DNA of 64,000 nt from Salinispirillum marinum (GTDB taxonomy: Bacteria > Pseudomonadota > Gammaproteobacteria > Pseudomonadales > Natronospirillaceae): NCBI RefSeq assembly GCF_042651565.1, contig NZ_JBHSDF010000004.1, one strand, 5' to 3'. The notes beneath the pieces were generated by a model. It had not been told where the DNA came from and made no database searches. It saw only the letters and a program-made list of their open reading frames with translations. Every line of letters begins with the position of its first letter. The stretch's first letter is position 1. The position numbers and the translations under genes were made by a program. This document shows positions 42,919 to 51,356 of the stretch, piece by piece.

Positions 42919-42948
42919 TGGCCTTGCGGCGTCGGCACCGCAAGGCCA
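42919..42948. terminator. Bidirectional terminator-like palindrome between convergent genes
   Basis: TGGCCTTGCGG (42919-42929) and CCGCAAGGCCA (42938-42948) pair perfectly over 11 bp around cgtcggca. It lies between the stop codons of the membrane protein gene and the SCP2 gene. There is no T run on either side. Confidence 0.65.
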
Positions 42949-42981
42949 GTATCGTGTCGTCGGTACTGACATTCGGCCGCA

Positions 42982-43293
42982 TTAAAGCCCGAATAAATCG
43001 CCCAGTTTGGTCGCCAGCATCATGTTACCTTCCACTTTAAGGCTGCCGCTCATAAAGGCTTGCATGCCAGAGGTTTCACCCGCCATCAAGTCCTTCATCG
43101 TGTCGCTGTTGAGGCGTAGGGTGACACTGGGGTCATCGTGCTCGCCTTCACCCATGTGGCAGGCGGCGTCTTTAATGGCCAGGTAAAAGGTGGTGCCCTC
43201 TACATCAAACTGGAACACTTCTTCCATATCATCGGCCGCATCGGCGTTGAAACGGGATTGGAAGGCGGAAAATTGTTCGTTGAGATCGGTCAT
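42982..43293 (-). CDS. SCP2 sterol-carrier domain protein
   Basis: A 103-residue protein consisting of a single SCP2 domain. It has VFQFDVEGTTFYLAIKDAACHMGEGEHDDPSVTLRLNSDT in the sheet region and then LMAGETSGMQAFMSGSLKVEGNMMLATKLGDLF, which is the standard end of the fold. Such proteins hold hydrophobic ligands in a cavity; in bacteria the role is mostly unknown, though a lipid or fatty acyl ligand is likely. AGAGG lies ahead of the ATG. It is divergent from sohB. Confidence 0.88.
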   Translation of the reverse strand: MTDLNEQFSAFQSRFNADAADDMEEVFQFDVEGTTFYLAIKDAACHMGEGEHDDPSVTLRLNSDTMKDLMAGETSGMQAFMSGSLKVEGNMMLATKLGDLFGL

Positions 43294-43396
43294 AATGCCT
43301 CTTATACGGTTGTTTTAAACACCAGTTTAAACGCACCGGGAGACGAATACCAAGCCATGCGTGCAATAACGTGATGGATTAATAACTGGAGGAAAC

Positions 43397-44416
43397 ATGT
43401 GGTCTGAATATCTGATATTTCTGTTGAAAACCGTCACAATTGTGGTGGCATTGGCGCTCCTCATCGGGTTGCTGGCGGGCATGGCCCGGCGTCAGTCGGA
43501 TGAAGAGAAGGGCAAAATTCGGGTCGAAAATGTCAGCAAAAAGTTGGAAAAGCTTAAACAACGTCTGTCAGAAGCCTTGGTAACCGATAAAAAAGCACTC
43601 AAGAACATGCGCAAGGCAGAGAAAAAAGCGCAAAAAGCCGCGGCGAAAAACTCAGAAGATCCAGCGAAGCCCAAGGCATGGGTACTGGACTTTAAAGGCG
43701 ATATGCAGGCGTCACAGGTGCATGCGCTGGCGGAGTCCGTGTCGGCGGTACTGCATATGGCTACGCCGCAAGATACCGTTGTTCTGCGTTTGGAAAGTCC
43801 TGGTGGTGTGGTGCATGGCTATGGCCTCGCCGCGTCGCAACTCGCTCGGCTCAAAGCCAAGCAATTATCGTTGGTCATCGCGGTCGATAAAGTGGCCGCG
43901 AGCGGTGGCTACATGATGGCGGCCTTGGCTGATCGCATTGTTGCCGCGCCCTTTGCGGTGGTGGGGTCTATTGGTGTCGTGGCGCAATTGCCTAACCTGC
44001 ATCGCTTTCTAAAGCGCAATGACATTGATATTGAGCTGCATACTGCCGGGGAGTTTAAACGGACCTTAACGGTATTGGGTGAAAACACGGAAGCAGGGCG
44101 GGAAAAATTCAAGCAGGACTTAGAGAACATACATCGATTGTTTAAAGATCATGTTGTCAAGGCGCGTCCTGCGTTGGACATTAATGCCGTATCGACGGGC
44201 GAATTCTGGTTTGGCACCGATGCGTTGGCGCGTGGATTGGTGGATGAACTGGCGACCAGCGACGATTTGTTGCAGGGCTTTCATGAAACCCATCAGGTCT
44301 ATCGCGTCAGCTTTGAAACACCGCAACCCTTGGCGAAAAAACTCAGTGCGGCAGCCATGCTGTTTGTTGACCAGCTCTACGGCAAGCTGGCCGGGCGCTC
44401 CATGCCCTTTCAGTAG
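43397..44416 (+). CDS. sohB: SohB family inner-membrane serine protease
   Basis: A 339-residue S49-family peptidase. An N-terminal helix (LIFLLKTVTIVVALALLIGLLAGMA) is followed by a charged coiled coil (KKLEKLKQRLSEALVTDKKALKNMRKAEKKAQK, about residues 49-80) and a periplasmic ClpP-fold protease domain. The nucleophile Ser is in KVAASGGYMMAALADRIVAAPFAVVGSIGVV, and the general-base Lys lies ~50 residues later in HTAGEFKRTLT. Length and order match SohB, not the doubled SppA. GGAGG precedes the ATG. Confidence 0.93.
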   Translation: MWSEYLIFLLKTVTIVVALALLIGLLAGMARRQSDEEKGKIRVENVSKKLEKLKQRLSEALVTDKKALKNMRKAEKKAQKAAAKNSEDPAKPKAWVLDFKGDMQASQVHALAESVSAVLHMATPQDTVVLRLESPGGVVHGYGLAASQLARLKAKQLSLVIAVDKVAASGGYMMAALADRIVAAPFAVVGSIGVVAQLPNLHRFLKRNDIDIELHTAGEFKRTLTVLGENTEAGREKFKQDLENIHRLFKDHVVKARPALDINAVSTGEFWFGTDALARGLVDELATSDDLLQGFHETHQVYRVSFETPQPLAKKLSAAAMLFVDQLYGKLAGRSMPFQ

Positions 44417-44434
44417 CGTAGTTTAAGCCTTGCG

Positions 44435-46243
44435 TTATTGGGGGCCGTTGGTGACATCGACATAGAGTGTCAACGACTGCCCCGGTTGCAGGTACTGGCG
44501 GCTTGCGGCATCGGGGTTCCAGCGCTGAATTTGATTGACCGACACATTGAATCGATCCGCGATGCGATGCAGTGAATCTCCGTTTCGTACCGTGTAGCCT
44601 ACCCGGCGTATCACGCTTCTGCTGGCTGGACCAGTGCTTACTTGCATTTGAGCTGCTCGATCAGGTGTGGTCCATATGACCAGGGTATCACCGACAATGA
44701 TCGGATCCGTCGGCGCTTTACCGTTCCACTGGGCGAGCTGTCGCAGGTTTACGTTGTAGGTGCGCGACAACTCCCAAAAAGAATCCCCCGCTTGCACAAC
44801 ATAGTCGATGCGTTCCAGACCATTACCGGGTGCTTGATTTTGCCGTCTATCCAGACGTTGATCGGCGCTAAACCGATACTCCGTGGAGGCCGCCGTAGCG
44901 GTTGGAATGAAAAGATGATCGCCAGCACGAATGATGCTGCCGCGCAAATTGTTCACATCTTGCAACACTTCAACCGTTGTTTGATGTGCCCGTGCTATGG
45001 TGATGAGCGAATCACCCGGACGAATTTGATACCGTGCCCAGTTAACCCGTTGCTCGGGTGGTAAATACGCCAGCTCTTCACGCAGTATGGGGGCCGCTTC
45101 TTTTGGTACGAGCAAATAATGCGGACCGTCGGGGTGGGTTGCCCATTGGTTGTAACCGGGATTCAATAAATACAGTTCATCCAGAGAAATGTCCGCCAGA
45201 CGAGCGGCTTGGGCTAAATCCATTTGACCTTCAATATCGACCACATCGAAGTAAGGATCGGTACTCATCACGGGTAACGTCAGTCCGTAAGCGGATGGGT
45301 CAGCCACAATGCGCGCCAGGGCAATCATTTTGGGTACATAGGCCCGTGTCTCAGCCGGGAGATTCAAGTGCCAGAAATCGGTTGGCCGACCGCGCTCACG
45401 ATTGATGCGTTGCGCACGACGTACTGTCCCGGCACCGGAATTGTAAGAGGCAAGTGCCAGCTCCCAGTCGCCATCAAATTGGCGTCCAAGGTCTTGCAAG
45501 AACGCGATGGCTGCGCCGGTGGAAGCCACTACATCGCGTCGACCGTCATACCACCAGTCTTGTTTTAAACCATAATAGGTTCCGGTGCCGGGAATGAATT
45601 GCCACATGCCGGATGCACGGCCATGCGAATAGGCGAAAGGGTCATAGGCACTTTCGACCACCGGCAGCAAAGCAATTTCAATGGGCAGGCCAGAATTAAG
45701 AATTTCTTGATAGACATAGGGCAGGTAACGGCGCGCACGATTAGCAACCCGGTCGAAATAGCCCTGATTGCGGCTGTACCAACGCAGTTCGGCGTCCACC
45801 CTGGCATCATCGATGTCCAGATTCATGGTGAACCGAGAGCGCATTTCGTGCCATAGATCGCGTTCATACGCCGATAATTGGCGAGGCCAGTCAAACGCAG
45901 ACGTCGTATTAAACCGTTCTGGAAACAGCAAGGAAACGTCTTCCAGAATATGGTCTTCCGCATATTCCGGTGCGGGCGCTAGAACGGCTCGCTCGATGAC
46001 CGGTGGATTGATTTCCATGATGGGCACAGGCTTCATGGGTTCGACAGCCACCGGTTCCGTGACGACGGGTTCTGGCGGGGTAGGTAAAATAGTGGGTTCA
46101 ACGATTATGGCCGGTGAAGCATCGGATACCTGTGCAGTATCCGGTAAAATGGTCTGACAGCCGACGAACGTCAGTGCAAAGGCAACCGGCCATACATGGA
46201 TAACGCGAAATGTGTTGGGTAATCGCACAGAAACAACCTTCAT
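44435..46243 (-). CDS. mltD: Membrane-bound lytic murein transglycosylase D
   Basis: Cleaves the glycan strands of peptidoglycan to anhydromuropeptides at the outer membrane. The 602-residue protein starts with a lipoprotein-like signal (FALTFVGC, Cys near residue 29). An SLT domain follows with the catalytic Glu in LPVVESAYDPFAYSHGRASGMWQFIPGTGTYYGL. Three LysM repeats complete it (RPGDSLITIARAHQTTVEVLQ, VQAGDSFWELSRTYNVNLRQL, VRNGDSLHRIADRFNVSVNQI). LysM modules bind peptidoglycan; three copies is above the E. coli number. It is divergent from the methyltransferase gene. Confidence 0.94.
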   Translation of the reverse strand: MKVVSVRLPNTFRVIHVWPVAFALTFVGCQTILPDTAQVSDASPAIIVEPTILPTPPEPVVTEPVAVEPMKPVPIMEINPPVIERAVLAPAPEYAEDHILEDVSLLFPERFNTTSAFDWPRQLSAYERDLWHEMRSRFTMNLDIDDARVDAELRWYSRNQGYFDRVANRARRYLPYVYQEILNSGLPIEIALLPVVESAYDPFAYSHGRASGMWQFIPGTGTYYGLKQDWWYDGRRDVVASTGAAIAFLQDLGRQFDGDWELALASYNSGAGTVRRAQRINRERGRPTDFWHLNLPAETRAYVPKMIALARIVADPSAYGLTLPVMSTDPYFDVVDIEGQMDLAQAARLADISLDELYLLNPGYNQWATHPDGPHYLLVPKEAAPILREELAYLPPEQRVNWARYQIRPGDSLITIARAHQTTVEVLQDVNNLRGSIIRAGDHLFIPTATAASTEYRFSADQRLDRRQNQAPGNGLERIDYVVQAGDSFWELSRTYNVNLRQLAQWNGKAPTDPIIVGDTLVIWTTPDRAAQMQVSTGPASRSVIRRVGYTVRNGDSLHRIADRFNVSVNQIQRWNPDAASRQYLQPGQSLTLYVDVTNGPQ

Positions 46244-46452
46244 TTATACATGGATTGAGCGTCGTTTTGAGGATGCTCAATGGAGGTCCACCGGTGCGCA
46301 GGCATTATCAGATGCGCCTTCCGGTTGGCTGGTATACCATAGTGCATCAAGTATAAACCTGAATGCGGTCTACATTGTTCAGTATCGGCCAGTGAGCGTC
46401 AAGGTTGAGCCTGAAGCGGTCGCATTGATTTTACACTCAACTTGGGCATTAC

Positions 46453-47250
46453 ATGCGTTTTTCGACATGGCTTACTGCACTTAAACAGCGCTGGATTAAA
46501 CCGGTCGGTCAGGCGAAAATCCCTGAACAACAATTAAACGCCTGGTATCGAACAGAGTTAGGCGAAGCCCTTTACCGCACCGAGTGCGGCGTTTTAGCGC
46601 CGATGCTCAGTGCGGGATATCATCCTTTTTTGGTGCAAATTGATGGCGGGTTATATCGCCCGTTATTTGATGTGCGGAAAACCAAAAACAAAGTGGCGGC
46701 GATTTTGGCCCGACACGACAACCGGGCTGTGTGCCCGGTCATTCAGTCAGACCCTGAACATCTGGCGTTACAGGCGTCCTCGGTCGATATGTTGATTCTG
46801 CATCATGTTATGGAATATTCGGAAAATCCGCACCGTATTCTGCGTGAAGCGGTGCAGGCCTTGCGCCCGGGCGGCCAGTTGATGATCATGGGGTTTAATC
46901 CGTTCGGCTTTTGGGGGGTATCCCGCATTTTCCGACGGCATCGACCCATGCCCTGGGCGGGGCAATTTATCAGTGCCAACCGGGTGGCTGATTGGTGTCG
47001 GTTGCTCGATTGCGAGCCTTTAAACACGCAGTACTACTACCACTGGCCACCCATGACACAGGCATCCTGGAAGCGTAGAGTTCGGTTTCTCAATGCGCTG
47101 ATACGGAATGTCCTACCCATCGCGGGTGCGGGTTATTTGTTGGTGGTGCGGAAAAATCAGTTAGAAATGTTACATGATCATCGCTGGTCACCAGCACTGT
47201 TTATGAAGGATAAAGTTATGACAAAACGACGCGGTCAGGTAACCCAATAA
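46453..47250 (+). CDS. SAM-dependent methyltransferase (class I, type 11-like)
   Basis: A 265-residue protein with the second half of the Rossmann methyltransferase fold clearly visible: ASSVDMLILHHVMEYSENPHRILREAVQALRPGGQLMIMGFNPFGFWGVSR (motifs post-II and III). The glycine-rich motif I is weak (RPLFDVRKTKNKVAAILARHD lies where it should be). This gene type precedes rnhA and dnaQ in many Pseudomonas-related genomes, usually with gloB next to it; gloB is absent here. It shares one base with the rnhA start. The substrate is unknown. Confidence 0.78.
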   Translation: MRFSTWLTALKQRWIKPVGQAKIPEQQLNAWYRTELGEALYRTECGVLAPMLSAGYHPFLVQIDGGLYRPLFDVRKTKNKVAAILARHDNRAVCPVIQSDPEHLALQASSVDMLILHHVMEYSENPHRILREAVQALRPGGQLMIMGFNPFGFWGVSRIFRRHRPMPWAGQFISANRVADWCRLLDCEPLNTQYYYHWPPMTQASWKRRVRFLNALIRNVLPIAGAGYLLVVRKNQLEMLHDHRWSPALFMKDKVMTKRRGQVTQ

Positions 47251-47681
47251 TGGACGTTGTGCTCTATACCGATGGAGCCTGCAAAGGCAATCCAGGGCCC
47301 GGCGGTTGGGGAGCCTATTTGCAATACGGTGCGCATGAAAAATTGCTGCACGGCGGGGAAGCTCAAACCACCAATAATCGAATGGAACTGCGCGCCGCCA
47401 TTGAAGGGCTAGCCGTGCTGAAGCGGGCCAGTAAAGTAAAACTGTACACCGACTCATCGTATGTAAAAAACGGTATCGAGAGTTGGCTGGCCGGCTGGAA
47501 GAAAAACGGTTGGCGTACGTCGGCGAAGAAACCTGTCAAAAATGAAGATTTATGGCGTCAACTGGATGCTCTGGTGCAGCAACACGATGTGCAGTGGTTT
47601 TGGGTGAAGGGTCATGCCGGGAATCCGGGTAATGAAAAAGCTGACGCGTTGGCGAATATGGGTGCGCAAGAATATATCTAA
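47250..47681 (+). CDS. rnhA: Ribonuclease HI
   Basis: Degrades RNA in RNA:DNA hybrids. The 143-residue protein has all catalytic acidic residues in their motifs: Asp in LYTDGACKGNPGPGGWG, Glu in NNRMELRAAI, Asp in LYTDSSYVKNGIESWL, and Asp in GNEKADALA with His in VKGHAGNPGN. It also has the basic protrusion WKKNGWRTSAKKPVKN of the E. coli type. The stop of the methyltransferase gene (TAATG) overlaps its start. dnaQ follows 16 bases later. Confidence 0.97.
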   Translation: MDVVLYTDGACKGNPGPGGWGAYLQYGAHEKLLHGGEAQTTNNRMELRAAIEGLAVLKRASKVKLYTDSSYVKNGIESWLAGWKKNGWRTSAKKPVKNEDLWRQLDALVQQHDVQWFWVKGHAGNPGNEKADALANMGAQEYI

Positions 47682-47697
47682 CGGGGATTATTGAACC

Positions 47698-48402
47698 ATG
47701 CGACAAATTGTACTGGATACGGAAACCACAGGCTTGGACCCGTCACAAGGGCACCGCGTTATCGAAATAGGCTGCGTAGAACTGGTGGGTCGAAAACATA
47801 CCGGGCGACATTTTCATTGTTACATCAACCCCGAACGTGACGTGCCTGCGGATGCCATTGCCATACACGGTATTACCAATGAGTTTTTGCAGGACAAACC
47901 ACGATTTGCCAGCATTGTTGATGAGTTTTTGGAATTTGTGTCGGGCGCCGAGTTGGTGATCCATAACGCACCTTTCGATATGGGATTTCTGAACCATGAA
48001 TTGCGTTTGTTAAAATCTTCAGCAGCGCCTTTGCAGAAGTCCTGTTCAGTGCTGGATACACTCTATTTGGCGCGGCAAAAACACCCCGGCCAGAAGAATA
48101 ATCTTGATGCACTATGTAAGCGCTACGGCATCGATAATGGCCACCGGACACTGCATGGGGCGTTATTGGACGCTGAAATTCTGGCGGACGTGTATTTGTT
48201 CATGACCGGCGGTCAAACCACTCTTGAACTGGCGGCCGAGCATCACGGGGATGCACAGCAAACGGCCAGTTCAGCAATGTTGAAGGCGTCCGTCAATCAA
48301 GAAGACTTACGGGTGGTAACGGCTAGTGCGGCTGAACTGGCCGAGCACGAAAGGATCTTATCGCTTATCGACAAGAAATCCGCAGGTGCTCTCTGGCGTT
48401 GA
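47698..48402 (+). CDS. dnaQ: DNA polymerase III epsilon subunit (proofreading exonuclease)
   Basis: The 3'-5' proofreading subunit of the replicative polymerase. The 234-residue protein has ExoI IVLDTETTGLD, ExoII VIHNAPFDMGFLNHEL, and ExoIII HGALLDAEILADVYL. A C-terminal tail with HERILSLIDKKSAG binds the alpha subunit. The N-terminus begins MRQIVLDTETTGL as in Pseudomonas. It is co-transcribed with rnhA and convergent with lexA. Confidence 0.97.
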   Translation: MRQIVLDTETTGLDPSQGHRVIEIGCVELVGRKHTGRHFHCYINPERDVPADAIAIHGITNEFLQDKPRFASIVDEFLEFVSGAELVIHNAPFDMGFLNHELRLLKSSAAPLQKSCSVLDTLYLARQKHPGQKNNLDALCKRYGIDNGHRTLHGALLDAEILADVYLFMTGGQTTLELAAEHHGDAQQTASSAMLKASVNQEDLRVVTASAAELAEHERILSLIDKKSAGALWR

Positions 48403-48441
48403 TGCGGAAAGAACACATCCCTAATAACGTGTTGCCTTCTA

Positions 48442-49086
48442 TCAATGCAGTTGGCGTCGAATGACGCCCACGTACTTGCCTTCAATGGCGAAAACGTCTT
48501 CGTCGGTTACGATTATGTCGTCAAACGCTTCGTTTTCTGCCACCAAACGGATGCATTGTTGTTCTCGAAAATATCGCTTCAAGGTCACATCTTCATTGAT
48601 CCGCGCCACAATGATATCGCCATCCCTCACTTGAGCCGTTTTCGCGACTGCCACCAAATCATCGTCAAATACGCCAATATCTTTCATGCTCATGCCATTT
48701 ACCCGCAGTAAGAAATCGGCACGGGGAGAAAAGAAGTCAGGTGCTACCGGGCAGTATTCATCAATATGTTCTGCGGCGAGGGTAGGGCTGCCCGCCGCTA
48801 CACGGCCAATCACGGGCAGGCCAGCATGCGCAGGATCCATGGCTGTGGTGTTGCTGATTGACTCGTCATTTTCGAGTGCGGGTAAACGCAAACCACGTGA
48901 TGCGCCGGGAATCATTTCAATGGCGCCTTTACGAGCCAGAGCTTTTAAATGCTCTTCTGCTGCATTCGCTGACTTAAAGCCGAGTTCACGCGCGATTTCC
49001 GCGCGCGTCGGTGGCATACTGTGCGCGTCCATATATGAGCGAATGAAGTCGAGTACTTGTTGCTGCCGTGCGGTAAGTTTTATCAT
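48442..49086 (-). CDS. lexA: SOS regulator LexA
   Basis: Represses SOS genes and cleaves itself when RecA filaments form. The 214-residue protein has the winged-helix DNA-binding domain (MIKLTARQQQVLDFIRSYMDAHSMPPTRAEIARELGFKS), the Ala-Gly cleavage site in IGRVAAGSPTLA, the nucleophile Ser in LRVNGMSMKDIG, and the base Lys in LVAVAKTAQVRDG. The start at 49086 matches the family N-terminus; an upstream in-frame codon at 49155 would add 23 unrelated residues. A LexA box lies 28 bases upstream, indicating autoregulation. Confidence 0.97.
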   Translation of the reverse strand: MIKLTARQQQVLDFIRSYMDAHSMPPTRAEIARELGFKSANAAEEHLKALARKGAIEMIPGASRGLRLPALENDESISNTTAMDPAHAGLPVIGRVAAGSPTLAAEHIDEYCPVAPDFFSPRADFLLRVNGMSMKDIGVFDDDLVAVAKTAQVRDGDIIVARINEDVTLKRYFREQQCIRLVAENEAFDDIIVTDEDVFAIEGKYVGVIRRQLH

Positions 49087-49111
49087 GTTATCGACCTGTT
49101 TATTTATCCAT

Positions 49112-49131
49112 ATCTGTTTGCATATACAGTA
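49112..49131 (-). promoter_or_regulatory. LexA (SOS) box upstream of lexA
   Basis: CTG-N10-CAG at 49114-49129, with flanking bases close to the TACTGTATATATATACAGTA consensus (ATCTGTTTGCATATACAGTA). A weaker CTG-N10-CAT half match at 49096-49111 could be a second, degenerate box; E. coli lexA also has two. Confidence 0.85.
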
Positions 49132-49231
49132 TAGTGTTGATCGAAATGATGTCAACGTTCAATCGGTTGTCTCTACGTTATAGCCTGGATGTTTTTTCAA
49201 GCAGTGAAGGTGAAGGAGTGAGTTCCCCGCA

Positions 49232-50071
49232 ATGAAAAGCAGTTCTGATTTATTTCCGGTGACTTTGCTCACTGCGGAGCTTAAGCCGCAGTGGAATGAG
49301 GATACCTATCTGTTAAAGCCCAATAATTCGGGCGATCCAACCGTGTCTTTTGCGTTAACACGGTTCAGTGTTGACCCAACAAAAAAAGGCAAGCCGATTC
49401 TTTGGTTGCCTCCCTTCTTACATGGTCGTGGTGAATGGTTAGCCTATGCTGAACTTTGGGTAAAGACCCTATTAAACGCAGGCTATGATCTATGGTTCCT
49501 TGAATGGCGGGGCCATGGCGCCAGTGTGTTTAACGAGCAATGGTCAAGTAACCGTTTGCATTTGCTGGCGTGGTGCGATGTGCCAGCGGCATTGGATTTC
49601 ATTGTTGAGCAAAGTGATTCGCCGGTGAAGATTGTCGCCGAGTCTTCCGCCGCGCAAGTCTGGGTGAAAGCCATGGCGTATGAAAAAACATTACCGATTG
49701 TCGGTTCACTTTTATGGTATCCCGCGCTCGGACGCCTAAGCTGCGCGACTTACGTCACGCGCATGAACTGGGAAAGCCATGCCTTGGAATCAACGCGTGG
49801 CGGGGTGAAGCATCGAACCGGGCATGAAAGCTTGAATCGTCATCTCTTTGATGAACTGATGTTGGGGCAGCGTGCCTTATTGGGTCGTTGGCAGTCCGGC
49901 GTGTTTCCCGGTCGTTTGCGGGTTATTGAAGATCCGGCGTTAGAAAAGCCGTTGACCAAGTGGATGTCCAGCTTGGGTGATGCTGAGTATCAAACCAAAG
50001 CCGACTACTATCCACCCGGTAAGGTGTCTCCGGCGCTGTGGGCCAATTGGTTGGATGAGCTGGATCCGTAG
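49232..50071 (+). CDS. Alpha/beta-hydrolase-fold protein with atypical nucleophile elbow
   Basis: A 279-residue protein. ILWLPPFLHGRGEWLAYAELWVKTLLNAGYDLWFLEWRGHGAS gives the oxyanion strand, the helix and the EWRGHG(A/x)S region of alpha/beta hydrolases. After this the expected GxSxG elbow reads AESSAAQVW, so the glycines are missing although a Ser remains. The later half lacks an obvious catalytic Asp/His loop of the usual type. It may be a degenerate hydrolase, a binding protein or a lipase with a divergent elbow. It is divergent from lexA, so the SOS box could also influence it. A large perfect palindrome begins eight bases after the stop. Confidence 0.7.
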   Translation: MKSSSDLFPVTLLTAELKPQWNEDTYLLKPNNSGDPTVSFALTRFSVDPTKKGKPILWLPPFLHGRGEWLAYAELWVKTLLNAGYDLWFLEWRGHGASVFNEQWSSNRLHLLAWCDVPAALDFIVEQSDSPVKIVAESSAAQVWVKAMAYEKTLPIVGSLLWYPALGRLSCATYVTRMNWESHALESTRGGVKHRTGHESLNRHLFDELMLGQRALLGRWQSGVFPGRLRVIEDPALEKPLTKWMSSLGDAEYQTKADYYPPGKVSPALWANWLDELDP

Positions 50072-50078
50072 GTATGTC

Positions 50079-50247
50079 AGGCAGTAGGTGTACCTAGGGG
50101 TGTGTCTCCGGCGCTCCACGGCAGGCCGGGAGTGACCGAGAAAAATGCTTAAGCATTTTTCTCGCCCTGTGGGCGCCTAAGGGCGGTGTCAAATGCTGGC
50201 GCATTTGATCGCGCCTTGAGGCATACCCCTAGGTACACCTACTGCCT
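50079..50247. repeat. Palindromic element with 23 bp perfect arms between convergent genes
   Basis: Bases 50079-50101 and 50225-50247 are exact reverse complements (left arm begins AGGCAGTAGGTGTACCTAGG). Inside are a 28-base perfect palindrome (50137-50164, CGAGAAAAATGCTT and its complement), GCCC-tgt-GGGC (50164-50174), and TCAAATGC-tggc-GCATTTGA (50189-50208). There is no coding capacity and no target duplication at the ends. It differs in sequence from copies A-C but occupies the same kind of site, between the stops of the hydrolase and DAHP synthase genes. Confidence 0.85.
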
Positions 50248-50261
50248 AGAACAGGAAGAAT

Positions 50262-51332
50262 CTAGGCCATGCGCTTCGGCAATACATCCTTCAACTTGGC
50301 ATGCATTTTCCGAATGCTGTCTTCCGTTGCGTCCCAGCCAATGCAACCATCGGTCACCGACACGCCATACTGCATCTCCGCACGGTTGGACGACAACTTC
50401 TGGCTGCCAAAATTGATGTTGCTTTCAATCATCAAGCCAATGATGGATTGGTTGCCTTCTAGAATCTGGTTGGCGACATTCTCGGCTACCAGTGTCTGAA
50501 GCGCGGGGTCTTTATTCGAGTTGGCGTGTGAACAATCCACCATGATGTTGGGTAGTAGCCCGGAGGCGCGCATTTCCTGTTCGCACAGTGAAACGCTCAC
50601 TGAATCGTAGTTCGGTTTGCCACTACCACCGCGGAGTACAACGTGTCCGTGCGGGTTGCCTTTCGTATGAATGATGGCGACCTGACCTTCGCCATCAATA
50701 CCGAGGAAGCGGTGTGGTTTGCTCACTGACATCAGCGCATTAATAGCGACTTGTAAACCGCCATCAGTGCCATTTTTAAAACCCACTGCGGACGACAAGC
50801 CGCTGGCCATCTCGCGGTGGGTTTGCGATTCGGTGGTACGTGCGCCGATGGCCGCCCAGGAGATCAAATCCTGCATGTACTGTGGCGAAATAGGGTCAAG
50901 CGCTTCGGTCGCGGTTGGCACACCCATTTCGGCGATGTCAGACAGCAATTGGCGACCTATGGCGAGTCCATCTTCAATTTTGAAGGTGTCGTTCAGGTAG
51001 GGGTCATTGATCAAACCCTTCCAGCCCACGGTTGTCCGTGGTTTTTCAAAATACACCCGCATCACCAGCAACAGGGTGTCAGAGACTTCTTCGGCCAGCT
51101 TCTTGAAGCGCTGGGCGTAGTCTTTGGCCGCATCAATATCGTGGATAGAGCAAGGGCCTACCACGAGAAATATACGATGGTCTTCGCGCTTCAAAATGTT
51201 GTTGATGGCGACTCGACCGGCATTGATGGTATTTGCCGCAGCATCGGTCAAGGGGATGCGACGCTTAAGTTCGGCCGGCGTTATGAGAACTTCCTGCGAC
51301 TCAACATTGAGGTTTTCGGTAATAACGGTCAT
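50262..51332 (-). CDS. 3-deoxy-7-phosphoheptulonate (DAHP) synthase, class I
   Basis: First step of aromatic amino acid synthesis: PEP plus erythrose 4-phosphate to DAHP. The 356-residue sequence has the AroFGH-type motifs FLVVGPCSIHD, RVYFEKPRTTVGWKGLINDP, SWAAIGARTTESQTHREMASGLS, HVVLRGGSGKPNYD and IMVDCSHANSNKDPALQ, with metal-binding Cys, His and Glu in the usual places. It ends in VTDGCIGWDATEDSIRKM. The feedback type (Tyr, Phe or Trp) cannot be settled by eye. The start at 51332 has GGAAG upstream. In Pseudomonas a DAHP synthase gene also lies near cysB. Confidence 0.94.
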   Translation of the reverse strand: MTVITENLNVESQEVLITPAELKRRIPLTDAAANTINAGRVAINNILKREDHRIFLVVGPCSIHDIDAAKDYAQRFKKLAEEVSDTLLLVMRVYFEKPRTTVGWKGLINDPYLNDTFKIEDGLAIGRQLLSDIAEMGVPTATEALDPISPQYMQDLISWAAIGARTTESQTHREMASGLSSAVGFKNGTDGGLQVAINALMSVSKPHRFLGIDGEGQVAIIHTKGNPHGHVVLRGGSGKPNYDSVSVSLCEQEMRASGLLPNIMVDCSHANSNKDPALQTLVAENVANQILEGNQSIIGLMIESNINFGSQKLSSNRAEMQYGVSVTDGCIGWDATEDSIRKMHAKLKDVLPKRMA

Positions 51333-51356
51333 CTTGCTTCCAATAGTTATTCGCAC

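Noticed and set aside
45140..45160. Possible Ter site for the Tus-like protein (GGTTGTAACC)
   Set aside because: It lies inside mltD coding sequence and shares only the short GTTGTAAC core, without the flanking bases needed for a Ter match.
50079..50247. Insertion sequence
   Set aside because: It is only ~170 bp with no transposase coding frame and no target-site duplication; best treated as a palindromic or miniature element.
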